Shown here: positions 15,798 through 24,057 of the stretch, piece after piece
Layout: every line of letters begins with the position of its first letter
Position numbering within the stretch: position 1 is the stretch's first letter
Assembly (NCBI GenBank): GCA_900544345.1
Contig: UQUR01000005.1
Location: 69,422 to 133,421 of the forward strand
Direction of reading: 5' to 3'
Source: an uncultured Sutterella sp.
Lineage (GTDB): Bacteria > Pseudomonadota > Gammaproteobacteria > Burkholderiales > Burkholderiaceae_F
Length of the DNA stretch: 64,000 nucleotides
Made by a program: the position numbers and the translations under genes
The notes under the pieces: model-generated
Told to the model about the DNA's origin: nothing
Seen by the model: the letters and a program-made list of their open reading frames with translations, nothing else
Database searches by the model: none

Positions 15798-17211
15798 CGT
15801 TGAAATATACCCATTCGATCAAACGATCAATCGGCGCATCCGTTTGAGTGGCTCTTTTGCCTTGAACGACAGCGTAGAGAGCATAGCGTTTACCGCTTTG
15901 AGCCTGAACGAAGCCACCCGCTGATTTCACATTGTTTAAAAGTCCTGTTTTAATATAAGCGTGACCGGGAGCCACCCGACGCTTAGACATCGTTCCGTCA
16001 ACAGCGGATATCGGGAATGAACTGATCCATTCGGGCATCCGAGGACTGCGCCAACCATAAGCAATCAATTTTGTCATCGCTTGCGCCGTAACACGGCTTT
16101 GTCTGGATAGGCCTGAACCATTGTCCACCACAATATCTTCAGGCGAGACCTTCACGGCTTGCTGCAGCCAACGGTACACAATAGCACGGGCTCTTGCGTA
16201 ACTTGCTGCAATACCATGACTATCTTTGGCAGCAAGCGTCAAAAGAATATGTTTAGCCATGACGTTATTGCTGAACTTATTAGTTAGTCTCACCAATGAA
16301 CCCAAGTCTTCTGACCAAGCATCAAAAAGCAAAGTGGCATCAGACGGTGCCATGCCGCTTACTGCGCGTCCCTGCCAAATTATTCCAACCTGATTACTGA
16401 GTGACTGCAGGTAAGTCTGCCAATAAGCATTAGCATCTTTAAACCAATACGCCAGCACTTTTTCCTCACACCCAGAAGGCATTGCTCCGGAAAATTCTGG
16501 TTTCCACGGATCGCTCACATCAAGTTCAAGTGCCTGACGCCACCTCACACAAGCTTTTTGACCAGAAAGGTTCACTGACTTTGGCACCTGCAGACCGGGC
16601 AACTCAGGCGTCACCGTAATGAGAGCGCGTTTGCCTGTTACTTGCGGAGAAATCGTCATCGCAATGGACTGATAATTTAAAAGCGCCGCATCAGCCGGTG
16701 CCGTATAAGGTCTATCCCAGTCTTCACGAAACTGCGGATCTTGATAGTCCTTTTCAAAATAGCTTCTATCGATAACAATATCGCCCCGGATTTCTCGGAT
16801 CCCCAAAGCTTTAAGCCGAGAGAGATCCCTCCAGAGATTTTCACTGACGTAATGGGGATCACCGCCTCCCTTAATAAAGAGGTGACCAAAAAGAACACCC
16901 TCTTCAATCGTGCCGGAATAAAGGTAAGACGTTTTCCAGCGCCAGTTTGCTCCTAAAAGCTCAAGTCCGGCAAGCGTCGTAATCATTTTTTCGGTAGAGG
17001 CCGGCAGAACTCGCACACGGTCTCGCCAACTCAAGTTAAGCTTACCGCCGTCCAAAGCGACAACACTGGCAGAAAACTGCGTCTCCGAGAGCTTAGAATG
17101 AACCAAAGCACTTTTTACAAAAGGGGGAAGATAATTTTGAGCAAAGGATGAACTTATTGAAAAACAATAAGTTAGCATAAGCAAACTGAATGCAAGGACG
17201 AGTTTTTTCAT
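15793..17211 (-). CDS. dacB: D-alanyl-D-alanine carboxypeptidase/endopeptidase (PBP4)
   Basis: 472 residues, exported (signal peptide about 1-25, ending SSSFAQ). It is a class C low-molecular-weight penicillin-binding protein that trims the terminal D-Ala and cleaves peptide cross-links in the periplasm. The three active-site motifs are intact: STEK with Ser72 and Lys75, SNN at 314-316 and KTG at 421-423. Between motifs 1 and 2 is the large PBP4 insert (roughly residues 85-290) with the GGGDPHY and DRSYFEKD blocks. The start is ATG 17211; the frame is open to 17307 but that stretch is not family-like and contains the groESL promoter on the other strand. Confidence 0.93.
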   Translation of the reverse strand: MKKLVLAFSLLMLTYCFSISSSFAQNYLPPFVKSALVHSKLSETQFSASVVALDGGKLNLSWRDRVRVLPASTEKMITTLAGLELLGANWRWKTSYLYSGTIEEGVLFGHLFIKGGGDPHYVSENLWRDLSRLKALGIREIRGDIVIDRSYFEKDYQDPQFREDWDRPYTAPADAALLNYQSIAMTISPQVTGKRALITVTPELPGLQVPKSVNLSGQKACVRWRQALELDVSDPWKPEFSGAMPSGCEEKVLAYWFKDANAYWQTYLQSLSNQVGIIWQGRAVSGMAPSDATLLFDAWSEDLGSLVRLTNKFSNNVMAKHILLTLAAKDSHGIAASYARARAIVYRWLQQAVKVSPEDIVVDNGSGLSRQSRVTAQAMTKLIAYGWRSPRMPEWISSFPISAVDGTMSKRRVAPGHAYIKTGLLNNVKSAGGFVQAQSGKRYALYAVVQGKRATQTDAPIDRLIEWVYFNG

Positions 17212-17228
17212 CTTTTTTTCTTTAGCCC

Positions 17229-17256
17229 CTTGAAATCGAAAAAAGCATCCCCATAT
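17229..17256 (+). promoter_or_regulatory. sigma-32 heat-shock promoter of groESL
   Basis: CTTGAAA (17229-17235), a 13-base spacer and CCCCATAT (17249-17256) match the RpoH consensus CTTGAAA-N11-16-CCCCATnT perfectly. Transcription should start near 17263, giving a roughly 130-nt leader. The leader contains a UUCG-capped GC hairpin (about 17330-17350) and a TCGATT/AATCGA dyad (about 17347-17361). Confidence 0.92.
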
Positions 17257-17390
17257 GAAGCTTAGTTTGAGGGAGCAAGTGATTCGGTTGTGCATATTGT
17301 CCCGCAATCGAAGAGAAATTGCCTGAAATAGGATCCCTTCGGGGGGTCGATTAGAATCGATTTTGAATTAATAGTTAGGAGACATTCCAA

Positions 17391-17678
17391 ATGCAAATTC
17401 GTCCTCTGCACGATCGTGTGATCGTTAAGCGCCTGGAAAGTGAACGTACAACTGCTGCCGGTATCGTGATTCCGGATAGCGCCGGAGAAAAGCCTGACCA
17501 AGGTGAAGTGTTGGCTGTCGGTCCCGGCAAGCGTGACGAATCAGGCAAGATCATCCCGATGGATGTGAAGGTGGGCGACCGCGTGCTTTTCGGTAAGTAC
17601 GCCGGCCAAACCGTGAAGGTTGAAGGTGAAGAATTGCTCGTGATGCGTGAAGAAGACATCATGGGCGTGTTGGAATAA
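17391..17678 (+). CDS. groES: co-chaperonin GroES
   Basis: 95 residues, the heptameric lid of the GroEL chamber. It is recognisable from MQIRPLHDRVIVKRLESERTTAAGIVIPDS, the mobile loop, and VGDRVLFGKYAGQTVKVEGEELLVMREEDIMGVLE at the end. TTAGGAG precedes the ATG. It is the first gene of the sigma-32-driven groESL operon, with 40 bases to groEL. Codon choice is strongly biased, as usual for highly expressed genes. Confidence 0.98.
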   Translation: MQIRPLHDRVIVKRLESERTTAAGIVIPDSAGEKPDQGEVLAVGPGKRDESGKIIPMDVKVGDRVLFGKYAGQTVKVEGEELLVMREEDIMGVLE

Positions 17679-17718
17679 TTTTCCGCCTGTACAGATTTAA
17701 TCGTTGGAGTAATAACCC

Positions 17719-19353
17719 ATGACTGCTAAACAAGTTCTTTTTGGTGATGACGCCCGCGTGCGTATGGTTCGCGGCATCAACATTTTGGCTAACGCTGTTA
17801 AGGTGACTTTGGGTCCGAAGGGTCGCAACGTGGTGTTGGACCGCAATTTCGGCAGCCCCTTGGTGACCAAGGACGGTGTGACGGTTGCCCGTGAAATCGA
17901 ACTCAAGGATAAGTTCGAAAATATGGGTGCCCAAATGGTTCGTGAAGTGGCTTCCAAGACCAACGACAACGCCGGTGACGGTACGACGACCGCTACTGTG
18001 TTGGCCCAAGCTATTGTTGTTGAAGGTATGAAGTTTGTGGCCGCCGGTATGAATCCGATGGATTTGAAGCGCGGTATCGACAAGGCTGTTGAATGCGCTG
18101 TGGCTGAATTAAAGAAGATCAGCAAGCCTGTCACGACCACCAAGGAAATCGCTCAGGTTGGTTCCATTTCCGCCAATAGCGATACTGAAATCGGTGAAAT
18201 CATCGCTGAAGCAATGGAAAAGGTCGGCAAGGAAGGTGTGATCACCGTCGAAGACGGCAAGTCCTTGAAGAACGAATTGGATGTGGTTGAAGGTATGCAG
18301 TTTGACCGTGGCTACCTCTCTCCGTACTTCATCACCAATCCGGACAAGCAAGTGGCTGTTCTTGAAAATCCGTACATCCTGTTGCATGACCAAAAGATCA
18401 GCAACATCCGCGATTTGCTTCCGATTTTGGAGCAAGTTGCTAAGGCCGGTCGTCCGTTGTTGATTATCTGCGAAGATTTGGAAGGCGAAGCTCTTGCCAC
18501 GCTCGTAGTTAACAGCTTGCGCGGCATCCTGAAGGTTTGCGCCGTCAAGGCCCCGGGCTTTGGCGATCGCCGCAAGGCTACGCTTGAAGATATCGCTATC
18601 TTGACGGGTGGCACGCTCGTTACGAAGGATATCGGTTTGTCACTTGACAAGGCAACGCTTGAACACTTGGGTCAAGCCAAGCGCGTTGAAGTCAACAAGG
18701 AAAACACCACGATCATTAATGGTTCCGGCAACCCCGAAATGATTGAAGCTCGTGTGAAGAACATCCGCACACAAATTGAAAGCGTCACAAGCGACTACGA
18801 TCGTGAAAAACTTCAAGAACGTGTGGCCAAGTTGGCCGGCGGCGTTGCCTTAATTAAGGTGGGTGCTGCTACTGAAGTTGAAATGAAGGAAAAGAAGGCT
18901 CGTGTGGATGACGCCTTGCATGCCACCCGCGCTGCTGTTGAAGAAGGTGTGGTGCCGGGAGGCGGCGTTGCCCTCGTTCGTGCTCAAAAGGCTGTGGCTC
19001 AATTAAAGGGCGACAACGAAGAGCAAACTGCTGGTATCAAGATTGTCTTGCGTGCTATGGAAGAACCGATGCGTCAAATCGTTGGTAACGCTGGTCTTGA
19101 ACCCAGCGTGGTTGTCAACGCTGTTGCTAACGGCGAAGGCAACTACGGCTTTAACGCTCAAACGAGCCAATACGGTGACATGGTCGCCATGGGTGTCTTG
19201 GATCCGACCAAGGTAACCCGTACGGCTTTGCAAAATGCTGCTTCTGTTGCCAGCTTGATCCTCACCACCGACTGCATGATCGGTGACATTCCTGAAGACA
19301 AGCAACCGGTGGCTCCGGCCATGGGTGGTATGGACGGCATGCCGATGATGTAA
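17719..19353 (+). CDS. groEL: chaperonin GroEL
   Basis: 544 residues, full length. It forms the ATP-driven double-ring folding chamber in the cytosol. It begins MTAKQVLFGDDAR, has GDGTTTATVLAQ and the nucleotide-site segments NVVLDRNFGSP and VVPGGGVALVRA, and ends in the flexible GGM repeat tail (MGGMDGMPMM). GGAG lies 8-9 bases before the start. It is a single copy in the window, with a terminator at 19385-19421. Confidence 0.98.
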   Translation: MTAKQVLFGDDARVRMVRGINILANAVKVTLGPKGRNVVLDRNFGSPLVTKDGVTVAREIELKDKFENMGAQMVREVASKTNDNAGDGTTTATVLAQAIVVEGMKFVAAGMNPMDLKRGIDKAVECAVAELKKISKPVTTTKEIAQVGSISANSDTEIGEIIAEAMEKVGKEGVITVEDGKSLKNELDVVEGMQFDRGYLSPYFITNPDKQVAVLENPYILLHDQKISNIRDLLPILEQVAKAGRPLLIICEDLEGEALATLVVNSLRGILKVCAVKAPGFGDRRKATLEDIAILTGGTLVTKDIGLSLDKATLEHLGQAKRVEVNKENTTIINGSGNPEMIEARVKNIRTQIESVTSDYDREKLQERVAKLAGGVALIKVGAATEVEMKEKKARVDDALHATRAAVEEGVVPGGGVALVRAQKAVAQLKGDNEEQTAGIKIVLRAMEEPMRQIVGNAGLEPSVVVNAVANGEGNYGFNAQTSQYGDMVAMGVLDPTKVTRTALQNAASVASLILTTDCMIGDIPEDKQPVAPAMGGMDGMPMM

Positions 19354-19384
19354 TCATTCGGTTCTGACCGTATGATCTGACAAC

Positions 19385-19421
19385 TGGCCCGAGAAGATTA
19401 ATTCTTTCCGGGCCATTTTTT
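19385..19421 (+). terminator. terminator of groESL
   Basis: TGGCCCG (19385-19391) pairs with CGGGCCA (19409-19415), followed by T6. Confidence 0.92.
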
Positions 19422-19430
19422 GTATAGACA

Positions 19431-20054
19431 ATGGCTGATCGGTATAACGTGCCTAATCTTGCGGCCGGCAAAATTCACCGTGCTGAAGAGACTATTCACC
19501 GCTCACGCTTTATCGTGACGATAGCTCGCGTTTCCAGTCCTGAAGAAGCCAAGGCTTTTATTGAGTCAGTTAGGCAGGAGCATTCACAAGCCACACATAA
19601 CTGCTGGGCTTATGTGGCAGGAGAGCCCGGCAGCACCGCGCAGGTGGGAGCAAGTGACGACGGTGAGCCTAAAGGCACGGCCGGCCGTCCCATGCTTACC
19701 GTTCTTCTGCACTGCGGAGTAGGAGAGATTGCCGCTGTCGTTACCCGATACTTCGGCGGTATTTTATTAGGAACCGGTGGTCTGGTTCGGGCCTATCAAG
19801 GTTTAGTGAAGTTAGGCTTGGGAACCCTACCCATTACAGAACGCGTCCCCTGCGACCGCATTAAATTTACCCTAGAGCACTCCTTTGTCAACATTGCTCT
19901 TAGAGAATTCGAAAACCATCAAGCGAGCATTCTTGAAAAAGAATTCGCTATGGATGCAACTTTTACCCTTTCAGTGCCGCAAGCAAAAACTCAGAGCCTC
20001 ATTGATGTCTTAACGCAAAAGACATCAGGTGGTTTGCTTATTGAAAAGTTGTAG
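19431..20054 (+). CDS. yigZ: YigZ/IMPACT-family protein
   Basis: 207 residues. Family hallmarks are ATHNCWAYVAGEPG, DDGEPKGTAGRPML and TRYFGGILLGTGGLVRAYQG in the N-terminal UPF0029 domain, and a C-terminal alpha/beta domain of the EF-G-like fold (about 140-207). E. coli YigZ and eukaryotic IMPACT share this fold; a role linked to translation stress or ribosome binding is proposed, not proven. The ATG lies 10 bases past the groESL terminator, with no obvious Shine-Dalgarno of its own. Confidence 0.9.
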   Translation: MADRYNVPNLAAGKIHRAEETIHRSRFIVTIARVSSPEEAKAFIESVRQEHSQATHNCWAYVAGEPGSTAQVGASDDGEPKGTAGRPMLTVLLHCGVGEIAAVVTRYFGGILLGTGGLVRAYQGLVKLGLGTLPITERVPCDRIKFTLEHSFVNIALREFENHQASILEKEFAMDATFTLSVPQAKTQSLIDVLTQKTSGGLLIEKL

Positions 20055-20080
20055 GGAAAACCCGTACAATCCTAGACGTG

Positions 20081-20094
20081 CGTCAAATTTGACG
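20081..20094. promoter_or_regulatory. 14-bp perfect palindrome upstream of dctA
   Basis: CGTCAAATTTGACG is self-complementary and lies about 90 bases before the dctA start, within a slightly longer imperfect dyad. It is a possible operator. Confidence 0.45.
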
Positions 20095-20157
20095 TCTTAC
20101 TTTACAACCCCTGTGGGCTTCTGATCTCACACAAATAAAAATAATGAGATTGAAGTA

Positions 20158-20178
20158 CCGCCCTTTACGAAAGGACGG
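20158..20178 (+). promoter_or_regulatory. hairpin covering the dctA ribosome binding site
   Basis: CCG-c-CCTTT (20158-20166) pairs with AAAGG-a-CGG (20170-20178) around an ACG loop: eight pairs with one mismatch. The 3' arm contains the Shine-Dalgarno AAGGA, five bases before the ATG at 20181, so folding would block initiation. Confidence 0.55.
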
Positions 20179-20180
20179 AT

Positions 20181-21533
20181 ATGAAAAAACCGATTTATAA
20201 AGTTCTCTACTTCCAAGTGATCTGCGCGATCATTATCGGCGTCTTGCTGGGTTATTTTTACCCCGATATCGGCGCCTCCATGAAACCGTTCGGTGACGGT
20301 TTTATCAAACTGATCAAAATGATCATCGCTCCGGTCATCTTCTGTACGGTTGTCACTGGTATTGCCGGTATGGAAGATATGAAAAAAGTAGGCAAAACGG
20401 GTGGTTTGGCGATTCTGTATTTTGAAGTCGTCAGCACTATTGCTCTCATCGTTGGTCTCGTTCTGGTTAACACATTCGGTCCCGGCCGCGGAATGCATGT
20501 TGATCCGGCAACGCTTGATGCGGGCTCTGTTGCTATCTACACCTCCGGTGACAAGATGGAATCTACAGCCCAATTCTTAATGAACATCATCCCCAACACG
20601 GTGGTGAGTGCCTTCGCAGAAGGCAATATCCTTCAGGTTCTCTTTTTCTCGATTCTCTTCGGTATTGCTTTACATAAATTCGGCGGACGAGGCACCTTAG
20701 TGTTTGATGTCATTGAAAAGAGCTCACAGATTCTTTTCCAAATCGTCAACATGATCATGAAAGTCGCCCCGATCGGTGCATTCGGTGCAATGGCCTTTAC
20801 AATTGGTAAGTACGGTGTTTCTTCGCTCTTGCCCTTGGCAGAATTAATGGGTACGTTCTACCTGACCTGTCTGCTCTTTATCTTTGTGGTGCTGGGTGCG
20901 ATTTGCCGCTATGCTGGTTTTTCCGTTTGGAAGTATATCTGCTACATCAAAGAAGAGCTTCTTATCGTTTTGGGGACCTCGTCTTCTGAATCTGCTCTTC
21001 CAAAGATTATGGATAAGCTTGAAAAGGCAGGGGTTAGCAAATCCGTTGTTGGTCTCGTGGTTCCGACCGGCTATTCCTTTAACTTAGACGGAACCGCAAT
21101 TTATCTGACGATGGCCTCGGTTTTCATCGCTCAAGCCTGCGATGTGGAAATGACTCTCGTGCAAGAACTCACGCTTTTAGCTGTACTGCTTTTGACGAGT
21201 AAAGGCGCTGCAGGTGTTACGGGTTCAGGCTTTATTGTTCTGGCGGCAACCTTATCCGCCGTGGGCCACGTCCCGGTTGCCGGCCTAGCCTTGATTTTAG
21301 GTATCGACCGCTTTATGTCTGAAGCTCGTGCCTTAACCAATATCATAGGTAATGGCATTGCCACGATCGTGGTCGGCAAGTGGTGTAAAGAACTTGATGA
21401 GAAAAAACTGCACAGCGTTCTTGGCAAGTCAGACGCAAGCATTCCCGATATGCCGGAATTGCCAGAGCCCAAGGTTTTCCGCGACACTCAGGAATTGAAG
21501 TACATCCCAATTGACGATTACAACAATCGTTAA
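20181..21533 (+). CDS. dctA: C4-dicarboxylate:cation symporter DctA
   Basis: 450 residues, DAACS family (GltPh fold) with eight transmembrane helices and two re-entrant hairpins. The HP1 serine motif GTSSSESALPKI, TM7 SFNLDGTAIYLT and HP2 TSKGAAGVTGSGFIVLAATL match DctA transporters for succinate, fumarate and malate more closely than glutamate carriers. The last 30 residues are a cytoplasmic tail. It is monocistronic. The ribosome binding site lies in a predicted hairpin (20158-20178), so translation may be conditional. Aspartate or glutamate transport remains possible. Confidence 0.92.
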   Translation: MKKPIYKVLYFQVICAIIIGVLLGYFYPDIGASMKPFGDGFIKLIKMIIAPVIFCTVVTGIAGMEDMKKVGKTGGLAILYFEVVSTIALIVGLVLVNTFGPGRGMHVDPATLDAGSVAIYTSGDKMESTAQFLMNIIPNTVVSAFAEGNILQVLFFSILFGIALHKFGGRGTLVFDVIEKSSQILFQIVNMIMKVAPIGAFGAMAFTIGKYGVSSLLPLAELMGTFYLTCLLFIFVVLGAICRYAGFSVWKYICYIKEELLIVLGTSSSESALPKIMDKLEKAGVSKSVVGLVVPTGYSFNLDGTAIYLTMASVFIAQACDVEMTLVQELTLLAVLLLTSKGAAGVTGSGFIVLAATLSAVGHVPVAGLALILGIDRFMSEARALTNIIGNGIATIVVGKWCKELDEKKLHSVLGKSDASIPDMPELPEPKVFRDTQELKYIPIDDYNNR

Positions 21534-21539
21534 CTGAAA

Positions 21540-21573
21540 ATTGGGTGGAGAATGTTTAACTTCTCCACCCAAT
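21540..21573. terminator. hairpin after dctA
   Basis: ATTGGGTGGAGAA (21540-21552) and TTCTCCACCCAAT (21561-21573) form a 13-bp perfect stem. No U tract follows directly, but the position right after the stop codon suits transcript-end formation. Confidence 0.7.
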
Positions 21574-21972
21574 CAGCCATTTTGACCTGCTAATTAAATC
21601 AATGCAGGTAATCTCTTTTAATCCACACCAAAAGCAATGCAGATAAAAGGATTACGTGGCATACGCAGGCGAGCATACAGCATTCAGCCATATTCATGAA
21701 TTTTCATTGAAAGGAGAGCTACTAACCGTCGCTTGCCTGACAGATTTCAATCAACCAACGCTGGCTGTCTCACCACTCTGCTCCTACCAGTGCTACAGGA
21801 GCATCATAGCCGCAGTCACCTGTTTGTTTGACCAAATTGGACCTCCATTTGTCCAGAGGCAAACCAAAGTAAGTGGGTTCTGTCGATTTACCTCTAGAAT
21901 TTTGAAAAAGAGCTGATCAGGCATTATTTACCTGATCAAGCTCAGTACATTTTCCCTACTAGATATGTCTTT
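21574..21972. other. non-coding gap with a possible protein remnant
   Basis: About 400 bases. On the minus strand a 48-codon open stretch (21916-21770) without a start codon reads like a protein C-terminus, including TEPTYFGLPLDKWRSN and GDCGYDAPVALVGAEW before TGA. I do not recognise the family; it could be the relic of a decayed gene. A plus-strand 86-codon frame over the same bases looks like its shadow. Nothing else is seen. Confidence 0.35.
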
Positions 21973-23601
21973 TTATCGAATGCTGACCCACTCAAGCGTC
22001 AAACGATTATCAGGTCTTGCGACTACTTCAATATTTCGCCTCATAGCCCAAGAAAACATCGGCTGAAGTACAACAATGTGAAGGGCTTCGTCTTTATCTG
22101 CTTTTAATACCTGTTGAGCCAGTTGTGCTCGTTTTTCTCTGTTTTCTTCCACAGCCAGTGCCTTAATTGCTTTATCGGCTTCGCTATTTGAGATACGGCC
22201 GATATTGCTGATGCCGGCACCGCTTTTAAGGTCAAAAGTAGCAATCAACGATTGAAGCGGTTGATACGCATCAAAAGTTGTTGAACCCCAACCAACTAAA
22301 CCTGCTGAGGAATCAAAACTCAACACTTTAGGAAAGTATTGTGCACGCGGCATAGAGTGAACATTAACTTTCACTCCGATTTTCGCCCACATAGAAGCTA
22401 AAGCTTTACATAAATTCTCATCATTAATCCACCGGTTGTTCGGAGTGTCCAAAGTAAAGGAAAATCCGCCTTCATAGCCGGCTTCTTTTAATAACGCTTT
22501 AGCCTTATCCGGATCGTAAGCAACAGGTTGCGCAACTTCTCTGCTATAACCTAAAACAGAATCTGAGACCAAACTTTGTGTTGCAACAGCTTTTCCTCTC
22601 ATCACACTTTTAACTAAAGCGTCACGATTGACAGCCAGCGACAGGGCTTGACGGACCCATTTATCTTTAAAGGGATTAACCTTTAAAGGTTCTCCATTTT
22701 GCCCCTTGATATATGGAGATTGATCTCTGTACTGATCCAGTGCAACCATCATTACCCGATCTTCTGTCTGAGAGACAACCTTAAGGTTTTTATCTCTTTG
22801 TAACCGAGCAAGATCTTGCGGAGCCGGATCCAAAACAAAATCCACCTGCCCAGAGAGCAACGCTGCAGTACGTGTAGCCGGCGATGCAATTGGTATATAT
22901 TCCACTCGCTCGAGATTGCCCTTGCGATTAGCTTCATCCCACCACTCATGATTAGCGACGAAAATTGTTTTCACGTCAACCTCTCGTCTTTCGAGCCTAA
23001 AAGGACCTGTACCGTTTGCATGTTTAGCTAAAAAGGACTCTTCTCCTCCCACATAGTTTTGTGGTCTTAGAGCGTTGTGTTTAGAAAGCCACTCCTTGTT
23101 GAGTATCCTCAACGCTGTCAATTGGTTTAAAAAGGCCGGAGATCTGGAAACCGTCTTGACAAGTACTTCTTTACTATTGAGGGCCTGAGCGCCCAAAATA
23201 CCGGAAGCCACTGCTTTAAATTGACTTTCGGGCATTAACGCTCGATTGATGGAATAGGCAACGTCTTCAGTACTTAAAATCTGCCCTTCATGAAACTTCA
23301 CGCCTTCTCGAATGGTGAAAATAAAGCCGTTATCCACACGCCTGTATTGCGTTGCCAGGCAGGGTTCAATTTGCATTTCTCTGTTATACCGAACCAATGT
23401 TTCGTAAACAGCAGCATTGGCAGCGGAGTTAAGTGACTCATTTTGGGCGTGAACATCAAAAGTCAGAAAATCACCCGCACTGCTCCATTTCAGTGTTTTA
23501 ACGTTGCTATCTTGCGCTTGCGCAAGAAGTGCTATAGATAAAACCGCTAAGCCCAGAAAGGCCCTTCGGGCAACGGGGAAGGAATTTTTATGTGACAACA
23601 T
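21973..23601 (-). CDS. peptide/solute-binding protein (DppA/OppA-like), Trp-attenuated
   Basis: 542 residues, periplasmic receptor of a family-5 ABC importer (dipeptide/oligopeptide/nickel class). The signal peptide has an R-R pair before its hydrophobic core (about residues 12-30). GVKFHEGQILSTEDVAYSINRAL is the conserved family-5 block; NPFKDKWVRQALSLAVNRDALV and KAKALLKEAGYEGGFSFTLDTPN follow. The start is ATG 23601 because GAGG lies 8 nt upstream. It is roughly half identical by eye to the binding protein at 24058-25650, which leads the dppBCDF operon divergently, so it probably uses the same channel. Upstream lies a tryptophan-type transcription attenuator (23748-23876), pointing to a Trp-containing or Trp-related ligand. 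Confidence 0.88.
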   Translation of the reverse strand: MLSHKNSFPVARRAFLGLAVLSIALLAQAQDSNVKTLKWSSAGDFLTFDVHAQNESLNSAANAAVYETLVRYNREMQIEPCLATQYRRVDNGFIFTIREGVKFHEGQILSTEDVAYSINRALMPESQFKAVASGILGAQALNSKEVLVKTVSRSPAFLNQLTALRILNKEWLSKHNALRPQNYVGGEESFLAKHANGTGPFRLERREVDVKTIFVANHEWWDEANRKGNLERVEYIPIASPATRTAALLSGQVDFVLDPAPQDLARLQRDKNLKVVSQTEDRVMMVALDQYRDQSPYIKGQNGEPLKVNPFKDKWVRQALSLAVNRDALVKSVMRGKAVATQSLVSDSVLGYSREVAQPVAYDPDKAKALLKEAGYEGGFSFTLDTPNNRWINDENLCKALASMWAKIGVKVNVHSMPRAQYFPKVLSFDSSAGLVGWGSTTFDAYQPLQSLIATFDLKSGAGISNIGRISNSEADKAIKALAVEENREKRAQLAQQVLKADKDEALHIVVLQPMFSWAMRRNIEVVARPDNRLTLEWVSIR

Positions 23602-23747
23602 GGCGAAATCCTCAAAGTTAAACAAAAAGTAAAGCTGAAAAGAGTTTCAGCATGCCATCGTGTTCTTTGTTGATTTCGGACTTTGAATGTACTCATCGCG
23701 ATCTCCTCTCGGATTAGAGACTTCGCGAAAGAGGAATATTGAATATT

Positions 23748-23809
23748 AAAAAAGGCCCGCTTTCGCGAGCCTCATTAAAAAATCAAATGCACAAAAACCG
23801 CCGGCTCGC
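23748..23809 (-). promoter_or_regulatory. tryptophan-type transcription attenuator
   Basis: Reading the minus strand: segment 2 GCGAGCC (23809-23803) is exactly complementary to segment 3 GGCTCGC (23771-23765). Segment 3 also pairs with segment 4 GCGGGCC (23760-23754), one G-U pair, closed by a GAAA tetraloop and followed by T6 (23753-23748): an intrinsic terminator. CTCG in the leader-peptide end can pair with CGAG of segment 2 (segment 1:2). The leader peptide with three Trp codons just upstream makes the classical stalling switch. Confidence 0.9.
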
Positions 23810-23810
23810 T

Positions 23811-23876
23811 CTAACGAGAAAGCCACCACCAGCAGGCAAACATAGCCAAAGGTTTATCAAACAGTTCTTGTTTCAT
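23811..23876 (-). CDS. Trp-rich leader peptide of the attenuator
   Basis: A 21-codon frame from ATG 23876 to TAG 23811. Codons 12-21 read MFACWWWLSR, with Trp at codons 16-18, and the stop codon abuts antiterminator segment 2. A ribosome stalled at the TGG codons for lack of charged tRNA-Trp would cover segment 1 and leave 2:3 to form. No strong Shine-Dalgarno is visible before either ATG (23876 or the in-frame 23843), which is the weak point. A possible promoter is TTTACA-18-TATATC (23948-23919, minus). Confidence 0.85.
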   Translation of the reverse strand: MKQELFDKPLAMFACWWWLSR

Positions 23877-24057
23877 GATGATTTATTTTATAAAAAGATT
23901 TTTTCATTTAATGGCACTGATATACAGAAAAGTCCTTATAGGTGTAAAAAAAACATTGATATATAAAGAAAATGCCTTATGACTGTTATTTCCTTGATAG
24001 GGCAAAATAAATTTAGCTTCTATTAGTTGAAGCGTTGTAAGCAAAGGAAAGAACGTT

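Larger units (their letters stand above)
23602..24057. other. divergent regulatory region between two binding-protein genes
   Basis: Holds the Trp leader and attenuator on the minus strand, then about 147 bases between the terminator and the minus-strand gene. In that stretch AGGAG (six bases before ATG 23696) could start a 49-codon frame ending at 23547, inside the binding-protein gene in another frame. On the plus side AAGGAAAG precedes the 24058 start. Confidence 0.6.

Noticed and set aside
20127..20573. 148-codon frame opposite dctA, rich in Asp, His and Arg
   Set aside because: Composition is the expected antisense of a membrane protein; no start signals.
23959..24057. A matching Trp leader on the plus-strand side before dppA
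   Set aside because: No short frame with consecutive Trp codons and no terminator-like stem was found there.
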